Below, piece by piece: positions 27,378 through 37,224 of a DNA stretch of 64,000 nt; positions within the stretch are counted from its first letter, which is position 1, and every line of letters begins with the position of its first letter. Position numbers and translations under genes: made by a program. The DNA comes from Chitinophaga pinensis (GTDB lineage Bacteria > Bacteroidota > Bacteroidia > UKL13-3), in NCBI GenBank assembly GCA_945861965.1, contig CAMAWM010000004.1, positions 1 to 64,000 of the forward strand, given 5' to 3'. The notes under the pieces were generated by a model that was not told the origin of the DNA, did no database searches, and saw only the letters and a list, made by a program, of their open reading frames with translations.

Positions 27378-29096
27378 ATGAAAAAGTTTTTTGCTGTTTT
27401 TTTATTTCTTTTTGTTTTAGAAACATCCGCTCAAGAATTACATGCTATTTTTAAAAACAATCAAAGCGTTGATTATTGGAATTTAATTGCTGCATACAAA
27501 AAAATAGATGCACATTCTGATCAAATGAAATTGATTGAATACGAAAAAACAGATGCAGGATTTCCTTTGCACTTACTGGTTATTAACAAGAAAAAAGACT
27601 TTTCAAAGCCAGCAAAAAAAGCAAAAAACCATTCTACATTTTTAATCATGAATGGAATTCATCCTGGCGAATCTGAAGGCATTGATGCTTCGCTTTTGCT
27701 AGCTCAAGAAATGGCTTATGGCAAATTGGCGATTCCTGAAAATGTAACAATTTGTATAATGCCAGTGTACAATGTAGATGGGATGCTGAACAGAAAAAAA
27801 CACACGCGAGTTAATCAAAATGGGCCCGAAGAAAAAGGTGCTCGAGGAAATGCAAGAGGCTATGATTTGAATCGCGATTTTATTAAAGCAGACACAAAAA
27901 ACACATTTGCATTTTACAAAATATTTCACAACTGGAAACCTGAAGTGTTTTTAGATAATCATACATCAAACGGTGCAGATTACCAATACACAATGACATT
28001 GATTGCAACGCAACGACAAAAACTTGGAGGAAAAACAGCCGAGCTTTTGAGCAAAAAAATGTTGCCCGATTTGTACAGTCAAATGAAGCGCAAAAATTTT
28101 GAAATGATTCCTTATGTTAATCTGTTTGGTAAATCTCCAGATGAAAACGGTTACGAAGAGTTTTTAGAAACTCCTAAATATTCAACTGGATATACCGCGC
28201 TTTTTGGGACCATTGGTTTTGTAGCCGAAACACACATGCTGAAACCTTATCCATCAAGAGTTGAGGCCACTCACGAATTGATGAAATGCATAATAAATTT
28301 TATTGAAAACAATACTTCTAGTATTCGCGAAGCAAAAACGAATGATGAATTAAACTATAAAATAGCCACTGATTATGAAACAAATTTCAAATTAGATACA
28401 ACACAATTTTCTAAAATTATTTTCAACGGATATGAAGCTCAAAAAATTCCAAGTCAACTTGGAAACTATAAGCGAACTTTTTATAACCGTGAAAAACCTT
28501 TTAGTAAAGAAATTAATTATTATAATTATTACACATCAAAATTGAAAATAGTTTTACCAAAATACTATGTGATTTCTAAAGGTTGGCTAACAGTTATTGA
28601 ACGATTAAAAGCAAATCAAATTGAAATGAAAAAATTTGAAAAGGATACTTCCTTTGATGTTTCGGTACAGTATATTACACATTACGATTGTTCATCAAAA
28701 CCATACGAAGCTCATCATCCAAATTATTCGATACAAACTGAAAAACAGACAATGAATATTAAGTTTCTAAAGGGTGATTATTTGATTCCAACAAATCAAA
28801 TAGGTAGCCGTTACCTTGCAGAAACACTGGAACCTAAAAGCGAGGACGGATTTTTTGCTTGGAATTTTTTCGATAATATTCTACATGCAAAAGAAGGATT
28901 TTCAGACTATGTATTTGAAGACGATGCATTAAAAATAATAAATGAAAACAATGACTTGAAATTGAAATTCGAAAATTGGAAAATTAACAATCCAACAAAG
29001 GCAAATAACAGCTACGAAGTTTTAAACTTTATTTTTAAAAACGCTACATACAAAGATGTTGAGCACAATAGAATTCCGGTTTTCAGAATTGACTAA
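27378..29096 (+). CDS. Secreted M14 family zinc carboxypeptidase
   Basis: The protein has 572 residues with a signal peptide (FFAVFLFLFVLETSAQ). The zinc ligands of the M14 fold are visible: H95 and E98 in GIHPGESEG and H195 in LDNHTSNG. The substrate-binding Arg166 is in YDLNRDF, and the general base Glu284 is in GFVAETHML. The C-terminal 250 residues form an extra domain without recognisable motifs. It follows the M16 peptidase by 18 nt and overlaps the convergent gene at its stop by 4 bases. Confidence 0.9.
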   Translation: MKKFFAVFLFLFVLETSAQELHAIFKNNQSVDYWNLIAAYKKIDAHSDQMKLIEYEKTDAGFPLHLLVINKKKDFSKPAKKAKNHSTFLIMNGIHPGESEGIDASLLLAQEMAYGKLAIPENVTICIMPVYNVDGMLNRKKHTRVNQNGPEEKGARGNARGYDLNRDFIKADTKNTFAFYKIFHNWKPEVFLDNHTSNGADYQYTMTLIATQRQKLGGKTAELLSKKMLPDLYSQMKRKNFEMIPYVNLFGKSPDENGYEEFLETPKYSTGYTALFGTIGFVAETHMLKPYPSRVEATHELMKCIINFIENNTSSIREAKTNDELNYKIATDYETNFKLDTTQFSKIIFNGYEAQKIPSQLGNYKRTFYNREKPFSKEINYYNYYTSKLKIVLPKYYVISKGWLTVIERLKANQIEMKKFEKDTSFDVSVQYITHYDCSSKPYEAHHPNYSIQTEKQTMNIKFLKGDYLIPTNQIGSRYLAETLEPKSEDGFFAWNFFDNILHAKEGFSDYVFEDDALKIINENNDLKLKFENWKINNPTKANNSYEVLNFIFKNATYKDVEHNRIPVFRID

Positions 29097-29662
29097 AGAT
29101 GAATGAGTTTAAATTCTAATTTTTTGGCAAATGTTTTATAATACGTTTTGATGTGCGCCTCAACACGACTAACATCTAAAAATTCCTGAAACATATCGAG
29201 CAATAAAACATCAAATGCCGAACCTTCAATAAATTTTATTTCAGTTTGAAAACCACACACACAAAGTGCTTTTGTTTTTCGTAAAAATCGCTTGAGATGC
29301 CTTAAATCAGTACCTAATATATGGCAACTTCCAAAATGAATTATTTTATTTTGACAATTTGAACCCATCATTTCAGCTAATTCATCAAGCCGAACAGGTT
29401 CTTTTCCTATCAATATATAACCGGGTTTTCCGTGAAAAGCAAGGTAACCAATAGAGTATTGTTTATACCTTTTTAGTTGCCATTGTTTAAGGTAGTAAGC
29501 TAAATTTTCTTTTGTTCCGCAATGTCTATAGATGTAATTAATTTCGCGATTTGCTTTCAAAAAATCCAAGGCGGATTTAATGCTGTATTGTTTCAACAAA
29601 TTTCTAGTCCAATCGCCCTCAAGGCAAAAAATATCTTTATCGTATGCTTTTGCAATTTTCAT
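29093..29662 (-). CDS. Small caspase-like (CHAT-type) protein, resembles DUF6642
   Basis: The protein has 189 residues without a signal peptide, so it is cytoplasmic. A strand-His motif, YLAFHGKPGYILI (His77-Gly78), and a strand-Gly-Ser-Cys motif, IIHFGSCHIL (Cys113), have the spacing and context of the His/Cys dyad in clan CD peptidases (caspases, CHAT). I recall the family as DUF6642, with moderate certainty. No adaptor, TPR or target gene is adjacent. Another conserved Cys pair (CVCGFQT) follows. It is convergent with the M14 gene, their stops overlapping. Whether it cleaves proteins is unknown. Confidence 0.7.
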   Translation of the reverse strand: MKIAKAYDKDIFCLEGDWTRNLLKQYSIKSALDFLKANREINYIYRHCGTKENLAYYLKQWQLKRYKQYSIGYLAFHGKPGYILIGKEPVRLDELAEMMGSNCQNKIIHFGSCHILGTDLRHLKRFLRKTKALCVCGFQTEIKFIEGSAFDVLLLDMFQEFLDVSRVEAHIKTYYKTFAKKLEFKLIHL

Positions 29663-29783
29663 AGTGATAGCGATGCAAACTAATTATTCAAAAAGGAATT
29701 TACGAAATTTATTGTAAAAAATAAGTTTAATTTTTTTCGTTAGCATTGCACTTGTTATCTAAACTCTAAATTTTACGGGCATT

Positions 29784-31091
29784 TTGGCTGAAAAAAACGA
29801 CTACATAAAAAACAGTTTCTGGGCTTTGCTTGAAAAGGCCGCACGAATAATTTCGGGTATTTTGGTGGGTGTTTTAGTAGCTCGCTATCTTGGAAAAGAC
29901 CAATTTGGATTGATTAGCTATGCACTGAGTGTATTGGCTATTTTTACTGTTATTTCTACACTTGGCCTTGATGGTCTTGTGGTTAGAGAGCTGATAACAA
30001 GGCCTGATAAAAAGTATGAAATAATGGGGACAGCTTTCTCATTAAGGTTTTTGGGCTCTTTTGTTGTTATATTATTGGCTTCGACTTACTCCTATTTTCG
30101 CGATACAGACGAGCAATTTTGGATTGTAGTAATTGTAAGTATTTCCATCTTTTTTCAGTCTTGGTCGGTCATTGATTTTTATTTTCAATCACAGGTAAAA
30201 GGCAGATTTATTGCTATCAATCAAGTAATTACATTACTGATATCGGCTATAGTCAAATTGGTGTTTATTTATATAAATGCCCCTGTTCAGTGGTTTGCGG
30301 CTATGGCGGTTTTTGAGGCAATGTTAACTATGTTCAATCAGCTTATATTTTACAAACGACAAGGAGAATTTACAAGAAATTGGTTTTTTACCAAGTCGGA
30401 AGCTAAAATATTATTTATAAGTGCTAGCCCAATTATTCTATCTATTTTTATGCAAATGCTTTATCAAAAATCAGATCAAATTTTGATTTTGCGTTACCTT
30501 CGAGATATTGGTTTGGTTGGCCAATATGCTGCCGCTATTAGAATAAGTGAAGCATCTTTTTTTATTCCGGTAGCTTTAAGCGCAGCACTTTTGCCTGGTA
30601 TAATAAAAAATAGAGACAACGAAGAATTGCAACTGAAAAGACTTACTCAAATCTTTTCCTTAATGATTTGGAGCGCACTCATTATTTCAATTGGCGGATT
30701 GATTTTTGGCGATTGGGTGATTCAGCTTTTATACAAAGACAAATTTGATTTGGCACCTGCCATTTTTAAAATTCATATTTGGATAACTATTCCTGTTTTT
30801 CTGGGCACCGCTTGGGGTTCATGGCTTTTAGCCATCAACAAACTAAAAATATTAACCATTTTTCAGGCTTTGGTATTGCCAATTGCGATTGGACTTGAAA
30901 TGTATTGTATTCCTCGATGGGGAGTTTTTGGTGCGGCAAAAGCAATTGTTTCTGCATTTTATATCAGCATAATTTTTATGTTTACATTATATAAACCCAA
31001 ATTAGTTACTGGACTTTTTATAGCTGCATTAAATCCAAGAAACATAGTAGAAATTTTTACTTATTGGAAAGAAAACAGAAAAGCAGAATAG
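29784..31091 (+). CDS. Polysaccharide flippase, MOP/MATE superfamily
   Basis: The protein has 435 residues. It starts at TTG 29784, as no in-frame ATG lies near and the N-terminal helix NSFWALLEKAARIISGILVGVLVARYLG matches family starts. About twelve membrane helices are visible. The first loop has the typical ARYLGKDQFGLISYALS. Such Wzx-like proteins flip undecaprenyl-linked sugars. No glycosyltransferases are beside it, so it is an isolated flippase of unknown glycan. Confidence 0.85.
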   Translation: MAEKNDYIKNSFWALLEKAARIISGILVGVLVARYLGKDQFGLISYALSVLAIFTVISTLGLDGLVVRELITRPDKKYEIMGTAFSLRFLGSFVVILLASTYSYFRDTDEQFWIVVIVSISIFFQSWSVIDFYFQSQVKGRFIAINQVITLLISAIVKLVFIYINAPVQWFAAMAVFEAMLTMFNQLIFYKRQGEFTRNWFFTKSEAKILFISASPIILSIFMQMLYQKSDQILILRYLRDIGLVGQYAAAIRISEASFFIPVALSAALLPGIIKNRDNEELQLKRLTQIFSLMIWSALIISIGGLIFGDWVIQLLYKDKFDLAPAIFKIHIWITIPVFLGTAWGSWLLAINKLKILTIFQALVLPIAIGLEMYCIPRWGVFGAAKAIVSAFYISIIFMFTLYKPKLVTGLFIAALNPRNIVEIFTYWKENRKAE

Positions 31092-31113
31092 TCTGAGATC
31101 AAGAATTTATAAA

Positions 31114-32820
31114 TTAATTCTTGAACAACATGTCTTTAATATTCAATTGCATATTCACATGCCCATTAAAATGATTTTCTTCGATGGTGTAGCACACATC
31201 AAATGAAATTCCTTGCGAAACTTTATCGTAATGATGTCCCAAATTAAATCCGATTGCTTTAAAAATCCTGCCTCCATCCTCTTGTGTCATGCTCAATTTT
31301 AAATGATTTTTTCCGACAACTGTTGCATCGCCAACATCCCAAACATTTTTACTCATAAAAATAGGATTCATGTTTGCCGGACCAAAAGGCGCTAGCTGTT
31401 TAAGAACATTAAAAAATTTGGGCGTAAATGTTCTTAATGGAATTTCAACATCGTATTCAATCTCAGGAGTAAGGCTGCGTTCCAAAATATTTTCGCAAAC
31501 AACGCGCTCAAATTTTTCGATAAATCCAGCAACGTTTTCTAAGCGCATGGTCAATCCCGCAGCGTGTGTGTGGCCTCCGTATTGTTCTAACAAATCGCTG
31601 CATTGTTCAATGGCACTGTACAAATCAAATCCATCTACCGAACGAGCAGATCCAGTTGCCATTCCATTGCTCTCAGTCAACACAATTGTTGGTTTGTAAT
31701 GTTTTTCAATTAATCGCGAAGCAACAATTCCAATTACTCCTTTGTGCCACTCGCTATGAAAAAGCACCGTTGACTTTTTATGTTTAAATGTCTCGTCTTT
31801 TTCAATAATATCAAACGCATGCTCCGTTATTGTTAAATCAAAATTTCTTCGTTCGTTGTTGTGATGATTTATCATTTCGGCAATTTTCAATGAATCGCTT
31901 GTATTCTCTGAAATCATAAGCCGAACAGAATCTTTTGCATCAGCAATTCTTCCTGCTGCATTTATACGAGGACCAATAAAAAAAACAATATCGTTTACCG
32001 AATATTCTGCCCTAGGACTATACGTATTTAACAATGCTTTTAATCCGTTGTTAGGATTTGATTTTAATTTTTTAAGTCCGTTGTACGCTAAAATCCTGTT
32101 CTCGTCTAAAATATTAACTAAATCGCTAGCTACGCTAACAGCCGACAAGTCAATATAATGCTCAACTTCTTTAAAATCAATTTGGTGAGTTATTGAATAT
32201 CCTTGAATTAGTTTAAATCCAATTCCACATCCCGATAATTCTTTAAACGGATAAGTGCAATCTTTTTGTTTAGGATTTAGAATAGCAACAGCGGCTGGAA
32301 TTTCATCTCCGGGCAAGTGATGATCGCAAATGATAAAGTCAATATTTTTTTTATTTGCATACCTAATTTTATCAACGGCTTTTATACCACAATCGAGAGC
32401 AATTATTAAATGAAAAAAATTGTTTGAAGCCCAATCGATGGCGTTAAATGAAATTCCATATCCTTCGGTATAACGATCGGGAATGTAAAAGTCTAAGTTT
32501 TTGTATCGTTTGGAAAAAAATCCATAAACCGTTGCAACAGCAGTTGTTCCATCTACATCGTAATCGCCATAAATCAATATTTTTTCATTGTTGGCTATTG
32601 CTTTGTCTATTCGTTCAATTGCAGTTTGCATACCTTTCATCAGAAAGGGATCGTGTAAATCGGAATACTGTGGGCGAAAGAATTTTTTGGCTACATCAAA
32701 AGTTTCAATTCCACGCTGAACCAAAATTTCGGCCAATGCTTTATTGATATTGATAGCCGTTGCCAATTCATCAACTAATTTTTTATCGGGCTCAAATTTT
32801 CTAATCCAGCGTTTTTGCAT
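31114..32820 (-). CDS. recJ: Single-stranded-DNA-specific exonuclease RecJ
   Basis: The protein has 568 residues from the ATG at 32820, which begins MQKRWIRK as in the family; the frame is open 15 codons further upstream. The metal-binding motif GDYDVDGTTA is at 85-94, DHH at 166-168 (ICDHHLPGDE) and the DHHA1 motif GGHTHAAGLT follows. RecJ degrades 5' ends of single strands in recombination and mismatch repair. It is divergent from tsaB. Confidence 0.95.
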   Translation of the reverse strand: MQKRWIRKFEPDKKLVDELATAININKALAEILVQRGIETFDVAKKFFRPQYSDLHDPFLMKGMQTAIERIDKAIANNEKILIYGDYDVDGTTAVATVYGFFSKRYKNLDFYIPDRYTEGYGISFNAIDWASNNFFHLIIALDCGIKAVDKIRYANKKNIDFIICDHHLPGDEIPAAVAILNPKQKDCTYPFKELSGCGIGFKLIQGYSITHQIDFKEVEHYIDLSAVSVASDLVNILDENRILAYNGLKKLKSNPNNGLKALLNTYSPRAEYSVNDIVFFIGPRINAAGRIADAKDSVRLMISENTSDSLKIAEMINHHNNERRNFDLTITEHAFDIIEKDETFKHKKSTVLFHSEWHKGVIGIVASRLIEKHYKPTIVLTESNGMATGSARSVDGFDLYSAIEQCSDLLEQYGGHTHAAGLTMRLENVAGFIEKFERVVCENILERSLTPEIEYDVEIPLRTFTPKFFNVLKQLAPFGPANMNPIFMSKNVWDVGDATVVGKNHLKLSMTQEDGGRIFKAIGFNLGHHYDKVSQGISFDVCYTIEENHFNGHVNMQLNIKDMLFKN

Positions 32821-32908
32821 TGTGTTTTTGCGAATGTATACGTTTTTATAAAAATATAACTCCACTATTTTGATTTTAGTTTTAAATCAAGCTTAAAAAC
32901 TAAACTCT

Positions 32909-32916
32909 TACCTTTG
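32909..32916 (+). promoter_or_regulatory. -7-like element TACCTTTG abutting the tsaB start
   Basis: TACCTTTG at 32909-32916 fully matches TAnnTTTG and is followed by the ATG only 7 nt later. No good TTTG is seen 19 nt upstream. If functional, transcription would start at or within a few bases of the start codon, giving a leaderless message. Confidence 0.3.
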
Positions 32917-32923
32917 CTAACCC

Positions 32924-33622
32924 ATGTCGTACATACTTTGTATAGAAACTGCCACCGAGATTTGTTCAGTCGCATTGAGCGAAAACAAGAAACTCTTGGC
33001 ATTTGCCGACAGCCAAACTCCAAATTCTCATGCATCGCAACTGCACGTTTTAGTCGAAAATGTTTTAACAAAATCGGGAATAAAACTGCAACAACTTGAT
33101 GCAATTGCAGTAAGCAAAGGTCCTGGAAGTTATACTGGTTTGCGTGTAGGCGTATCGGCCGCTAAAGGATATTGTTATGCTTTAAATATTCCTTTAATTT
33201 CAATCAATACGCTTCAATCACTTGCACAACAAGTTGTTTTAAAATCAGAACTTGATACATCAGATTCAAAAATTTTACTTTGTCCCATGTTGGATGCAAG
33301 GCGAATGGAAGTTTATTGTGGCTTGTACGATTTTTCATTGAATGAGATTGAAGCAACTCAAGCAATTGTTGTTGATGAAAACTTTCAAAATTCAAAGTTT
33401 ACAGATTTTAAAGTTTTACTTTTGGGAAATGGTTCGGAGAAATGTAAGTTGATTATTCAAAATCCAAATGCAATTTTTATTGATGAAATAAAGTGCAATG
33501 CAAAATCAATGATTGAACTTGCAGCTAACAAATTTCAAAAAAAAGAATTTGAAGACGTGGCTTATTTTGAACCTTTTTATTTGAAAGATTTTGTGGGAAC
33601 AATTGCAAAAAATTCAATTTAA
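32924..33622 (+). CDS. tsaB: tRNA threonylcarbamoyladenosine biosynthesis protein TsaB
   Basis: The protein has 232 residues. The ASKHA-type start ILCIETATEICSVAL and the core SKGPGSYTGLRVGVSAAKG identify TsaB. It is the non-catalytic partner of TsaD and TsaE in making the t6A modification of ANN-decoding tRNAs. The length is normal. The start at 32924 (MSYILCIETA) fits the family. Confidence 0.94.
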   Translation: MSYILCIETATEICSVALSENKKLLAFADSQTPNSHASQLHVLVENVLTKSGIKLQQLDAIAVSKGPGSYTGLRVGVSAAKGYCYALNIPLISINTLQSLAQQVVLKSELDTSDSKILLCPMLDARRMEVYCGLYDFSLNEIEATQAIVVDENFQNSKFTDFKVLLLGNGSEKCKLIIQNPNAIFIDEIKCNAKSMIELAANKFQKKEFEDVAYFEPFYLKDFVGTIAKNSI

Positions 33623-33665
33623 AAATCATAATCCTAAATTTGAAAACTAAAATAATTTACCTTGT

Positions 33666-35054
33666 ATGAAAGTAGAACAAATATATACCAAATGCCTTTC
33701 ACAGGCTTCGTATTACATAGAGTCGGAAGGCGAGGTTGCTATTGTAGATCCTTTGCGCGACTATCAAACTTATATTGAAAAAGCAAACTCAAACGGTGCT
33801 AAAATCAAATATATTTTCGAGACACATTTTCATGCCGATTTTGTAAGCGGACATATTGATCTAGCTAAAAAAACAGGTGCGAAAATTGTATTTGGACCAA
33901 CAACACAAGCAAATTATCCGGTACATGTTGCACAAGATGAAGAAGTACTTCAACTTGGAAAAATAAAAATCAAAGTATTGCACACACCAGGACATACGAC
34001 CGAAAGCAGTTGCTATTTACTAATAGATGAATACGGAAAAGATTTTTGCATTTTTAGTGGCGATACTTTATTTGTTAGCGATGTTGGCAGACCCGATCTG
34101 TTAGATGGAATTATTAGCAAAGAAGAGTTAGCAGGAATGATGTACAATTCACTCAATACAAAAATTAAACCCTTAGCTGATGATGTAATTGTATATCCTG
34201 CGCATGGTGCTGGCTCAGCTTGCGGAAAAAATTTAGGCAAAGAAACTTTTAGTACAATAGGCGAACAGAAAAAAAATAATTATGCCTTGCAATCGATGAG
34301 CGAGAAAGATTTTATTAAAATAGTAACCGATGGAATTGCTCCTGCTCCCGCTTACTTTTTTAAAGATGCAAAACTAAACAAACAAGGATATGCAAGTTTT
34401 GATGACGTATTAAATAAAGCTGAAAGAGCTTTGACGATTCAACAATTTGAAGAGGAAATAAAAAATGGTGCAACTATTATTGACACCAGAATTCCCGATT
34501 TTTTTGAATTGGGATTTATTCCATCGTCTTATAATTTTGGTTTGAATGGACAGTACGCAATTTGGGCTGCAACTATTTTGGATATTGCGCAGCCGATAGT
34601 AATTGTAGCAAAACATGGAACCGAAAAAGAATCTATTGAGCGATTAACCCGCGTTGGATTTGATACTATTTTAGGATTTTTGGATGGCGGATTTGATGCA
34701 TGGAAAAATGCAGACAAAAAAATCGATATGGTAATTTCTATTTCTGCTGAAGAATTTGCACTTGATGTAAAACACAATTCAAATGCAAAAACTATTGATG
34801 TTCGCAAGCCAAATGAATTCGAAACAAAACATGTTGTTGATGCAAGCAACATACAGCTGTCTGAACTTGCAAACAAAATGAATGAATTAGAGAAATCTAC
34901 TGAATATTTAGTTCATTGCGCAGGTGGTTATCGTAGCATGATTGCTGCAAGTATGCTCAAAGCAAATGGATTTAATTACATTAAAAATGTTTGGGGTGGT
35001 TTTGAAAAAATTAAAGACGAGAAAGTAAAATTAGTCGCGTCAAAAACCGCTTAA
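33666..35054 (+). CDS. CstB-like persulfide dioxygenase fused to two rhodanese domains
   Basis: The protein has 462 residues. An N-terminal metallo-beta-lactamase domain carries THFHADFVSGH, with H54, H110 (HTPGH) and D133 (SGDTLF) as expected mononuclear iron ligands, as in ETHE1-type persulfide dioxygenases. Two rhodanese domains follow. The first (about 255-345) has no Cys in its active loop (VAKHGTEKE). The second has Cys418 in HCAGGYRS. This order matches CstB, which oxidises persulfides and makes thiosulfate. It should detoxify sulfide-derived persulfides in the cytoplasm. No CsoR-type regulator or sulfide:quinone reductase is adjacent. Confidence 0.88.
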   Translation: MKVEQIYTKCLSQASYYIESEGEVAIVDPLRDYQTYIEKANSNGAKIKYIFETHFHADFVSGHIDLAKKTGAKIVFGPTTQANYPVHVAQDEEVLQLGKIKIKVLHTPGHTTESSCYLLIDEYGKDFCIFSGDTLFVSDVGRPDLLDGIISKEELAGMMYNSLNTKIKPLADDVIVYPAHGAGSACGKNLGKETFSTIGEQKKNNYALQSMSEKDFIKIVTDGIAPAPAYFFKDAKLNKQGYASFDDVLNKAERALTIQQFEEEIKNGATIIDTRIPDFFELGFIPSSYNFGLNGQYAIWAATILDIAQPIVIVAKHGTEKESIERLTRVGFDTILGFLDGGFDAWKNADKKIDMVISISAEEFALDVKHNSNAKTIDVRKPNEFETKHVVDASNIQLSELANKMNELEKSTEYLVHCAGGYRSMIAASMLKANGFNYIKNVWGGFEKIKDEKVKLVASKTA

Positions 35055-37108
35055 TAATTTAACAAGGCATCTATTTTTTCAGCAACTTTTTCAGCATTTG
35101 GCAACACCTCTGATTCCAAACCAATGTTTAGTGCAATAGCGGGAACATTTTTGGCTCCGATGGTCATAACTGGTGCGTCTAATTTTGTAAAACACTCTTG
35201 CATAATGCGCCCTGCAAGGCTTTCGGCAAATGAATTTAATAATGATTCTTCTGTTACAATCAAACATTTTCCATGTCGTTTAACTGCTTCCATAATTGTA
35301 AATTCATCCAATGGTTGCAAAGTTCGCAAATCAATAATTTCAATCTTGCCTGAAAACTTTTTACTTGCATTCAAACTCCAATATACTCCCATTCCCCAAG
35401 TTATAATGCAACAACTTTCGCCATTTTCAATTGCATCTGCATTTGCTTGTTGAATACTATTAGCCTTGCCAAAAGGCAAAATATAATCTTCATCTGGCTC
35501 AATGCATTTTGCCAATTCAGTTCCAGGATTTTTGCTCCAATACAAGCCTTTGTGTTCAAGCATAATACAAGGATTTCCATCGTAAAAAGCGGCTTTCATC
35601 AAACCTTTCATATCGGCCGAATTGCTTGGATATGCAATTTTAATTCCTTTTAAAGTTAGCAAAGTAGATTCAATGCTTCCGCTATGATATGGACCACCTC
35701 CACCGTATGCGCCAATTGGAATTCTGATTACGCAAGCTACCGGAAATTTTCCCATGCTTAAATAACTTGACTTTGTTATTTCACAAACCAACTGATTGAT
35801 TCCTGACCACACATAATCGGCAAACTGAATTTCAACAATTGGTTTTACTCCTGCTGCGCTCATTCCAACTGTCGATCCAACAATGTATGCTTCTTGAATT
35901 GGTGTATTAAAAACCCTGTTTTCACCATACTTATCAGCCAATGTTGCAGCTTCGCGAAATACTCCACCTAATCTTTTTCCAACGTCTTGTCCATAAAATA
36001 TTGCCTCTGGATGTTTTCGCATAATTTCATCAACTGCATGCAAAGCGGCATCAACCATCACTACTGGTTCTTTGCCTTCTGGTTTTCTAATACCAAGCTC
36101 TTCAGTAATTTTTGTTGGGGCAAAAATATGCTCTTCAACTGTTGATGAATGTGGCTCGGCTGCATTTTTTGCTTTTTCAAATTGTTCGGCAACTTCGGCT
36201 ACAGCTTTTTCTTCAATGCTTTTTAATTCGCTTTCAGACGCAATTTTTTCATTGATAATATACGACCAGAGTTTTGGTTTTGGATCGTTTTTAAATTGAT
36301 TGTTTAGTTCTTCTTCGCTTCGATACCATTCTTTGCGAACACCCGAAGTGTGATGACCTAACAAAGGAACTTTTGCGCACAATAAAATTGGCGCTCGATG
36401 AACACGAACATAAGCCAAACATTCGCGAACACTTTGCCACGATTTATAAAAATCACTTCCATCAACTCTACGTCTTTCCATCCCTTTAAATCCAGCAGCG
36501 TAATCAAAAGCATCCATTGCTCGCATTTCATTTGCGCTTGCACTAATTCCCCAATCGTTGTCTTGAATTAAATAAAATACAGGTAGTTTTTTTAAGACTG
36601 CCATTTGAAATGCTTCGGCCACTTCGCCTTCGGTTACCGATCCATCACCCATGCTGCAAACCACTACAGGTTTTTCGTTTGGTGTATTTAATTTTTGCGA
36701 TTCTTTATATGCTACTGCATGAGCCAAACCAGTGGTTGGAATTGCTTGCATTCCTGTTGCGCTACTTTGATGCGGTATAATTGGCATTCCATTTTTTCTA
36801 AGACTAGGATGAGAATAATATGTTCTTCCGCCTGAAAACGGATCGTCAGCTTTTGCCAAAAGCTGCAACATTAATTCGTAGGGAGTAATTCCTAAACCTA
36901 ATAATAAACTTTCGTCACGATAATATGGAGAAACAAAGTCAAAGGATAATAGTTGAAACGCTAATGCTAGTTGAATGGCTTCGTGCCCACGACTGGTGCT
37001 ATGTACATATTTTGTAATTGTACGATTTGCATCGTAAATTTCTGCCATTGCTCCAGCTTCACACATCAATTTATATGCTTTGAGTAATTGGCGTTTTTCT
37101 AACATCAT
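35051..37108 (-). CDS. Fused alpha/beta E1 of branched-chain 2-oxo acid dehydrogenase
   Basis: The protein has 685 residues and joins both E1 subunits in one chain. The alpha part has the thiamin diphosphate motif, from GDGSVTEGEVAEAF (154-167) to QDNDWG. The beta part begins near residue 340 with a YGQDVGKRLGGVF segment and has FADYVWSGINQL and RIPIGAYGGGGPYHSGS. It decarboxylates 2-oxo acids, most likely from Val/Leu/Ile, and passes the acyl group to E2. Such fusions are common in Bacteroidota. E2 and E3 are not nearby. The stop overlaps that of the CstB-like gene. Two start Met codons are adjacent (37108, 37105). Confidence 0.92.
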   Translation of the reverse strand: MMLEKRQLLKAYKLMCEAGAMAEIYDANRTITKYVHSTSRGHEAIQLALAFQLLSFDFVSPYYRDESLLLGLGITPYELMLQLLAKADDPFSGGRTYYSHPSLRKNGMPIIPHQSSATGMQAIPTTGLAHAVAYKESQKLNTPNEKPVVVCSMGDGSVTEGEVAEAFQMAVLKKLPVFYLIQDNDWGISASANEMRAMDAFDYAAGFKGMERRRVDGSDFYKSWQSVRECLAYVRVHRAPILLCAKVPLLGHHTSGVRKEWYRSEEELNNQFKNDPKPKLWSYIINEKIASESELKSIEEKAVAEVAEQFEKAKNAAEPHSSTVEEHIFAPTKITEELGIRKPEGKEPVVMVDAALHAVDEIMRKHPEAIFYGQDVGKRLGGVFREAATLADKYGENRVFNTPIQEAYIVGSTVGMSAAGVKPIVEIQFADYVWSGINQLVCEITKSSYLSMGKFPVACVIRIPIGAYGGGGPYHSGSIESTLLTLKGIKIAYPSNSADMKGLMKAAFYDGNPCIMLEHKGLYWSKNPGTELAKCIEPDEDYILPFGKANSIQQANADAIENGESCCIITWGMGVYWSLNASKKFSGKIEIIDLRTLQPLDEFTIMEAVKRHGKCLIVTEESLLNSFAESLAGRIMQECFTKLDAPVMTIGAKNVPAIALNIGLESEVLPNAEKVAEKIDALLNY

Positions 37109-37224
37109 GAAGCAGCAAGTTTAAGAAAATTGTACGAAAGCTAAAATGAAATGAAGTTTAATTTATTAAAAATAAATGAAAAGGTAGATACAGAACTTAT
37201 AATCTATCGGTTTGGTAAAAATAA

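Noticed and set aside
31100-31123. 8-bp inverted repeat CAAGAATT/AATTCTTG between the flippase and recJ genes
   Set aside because: The loop is A/T-rich, there is no T-run on either strand and the repeat overlaps the recJ coding end, so it is not called a terminator.
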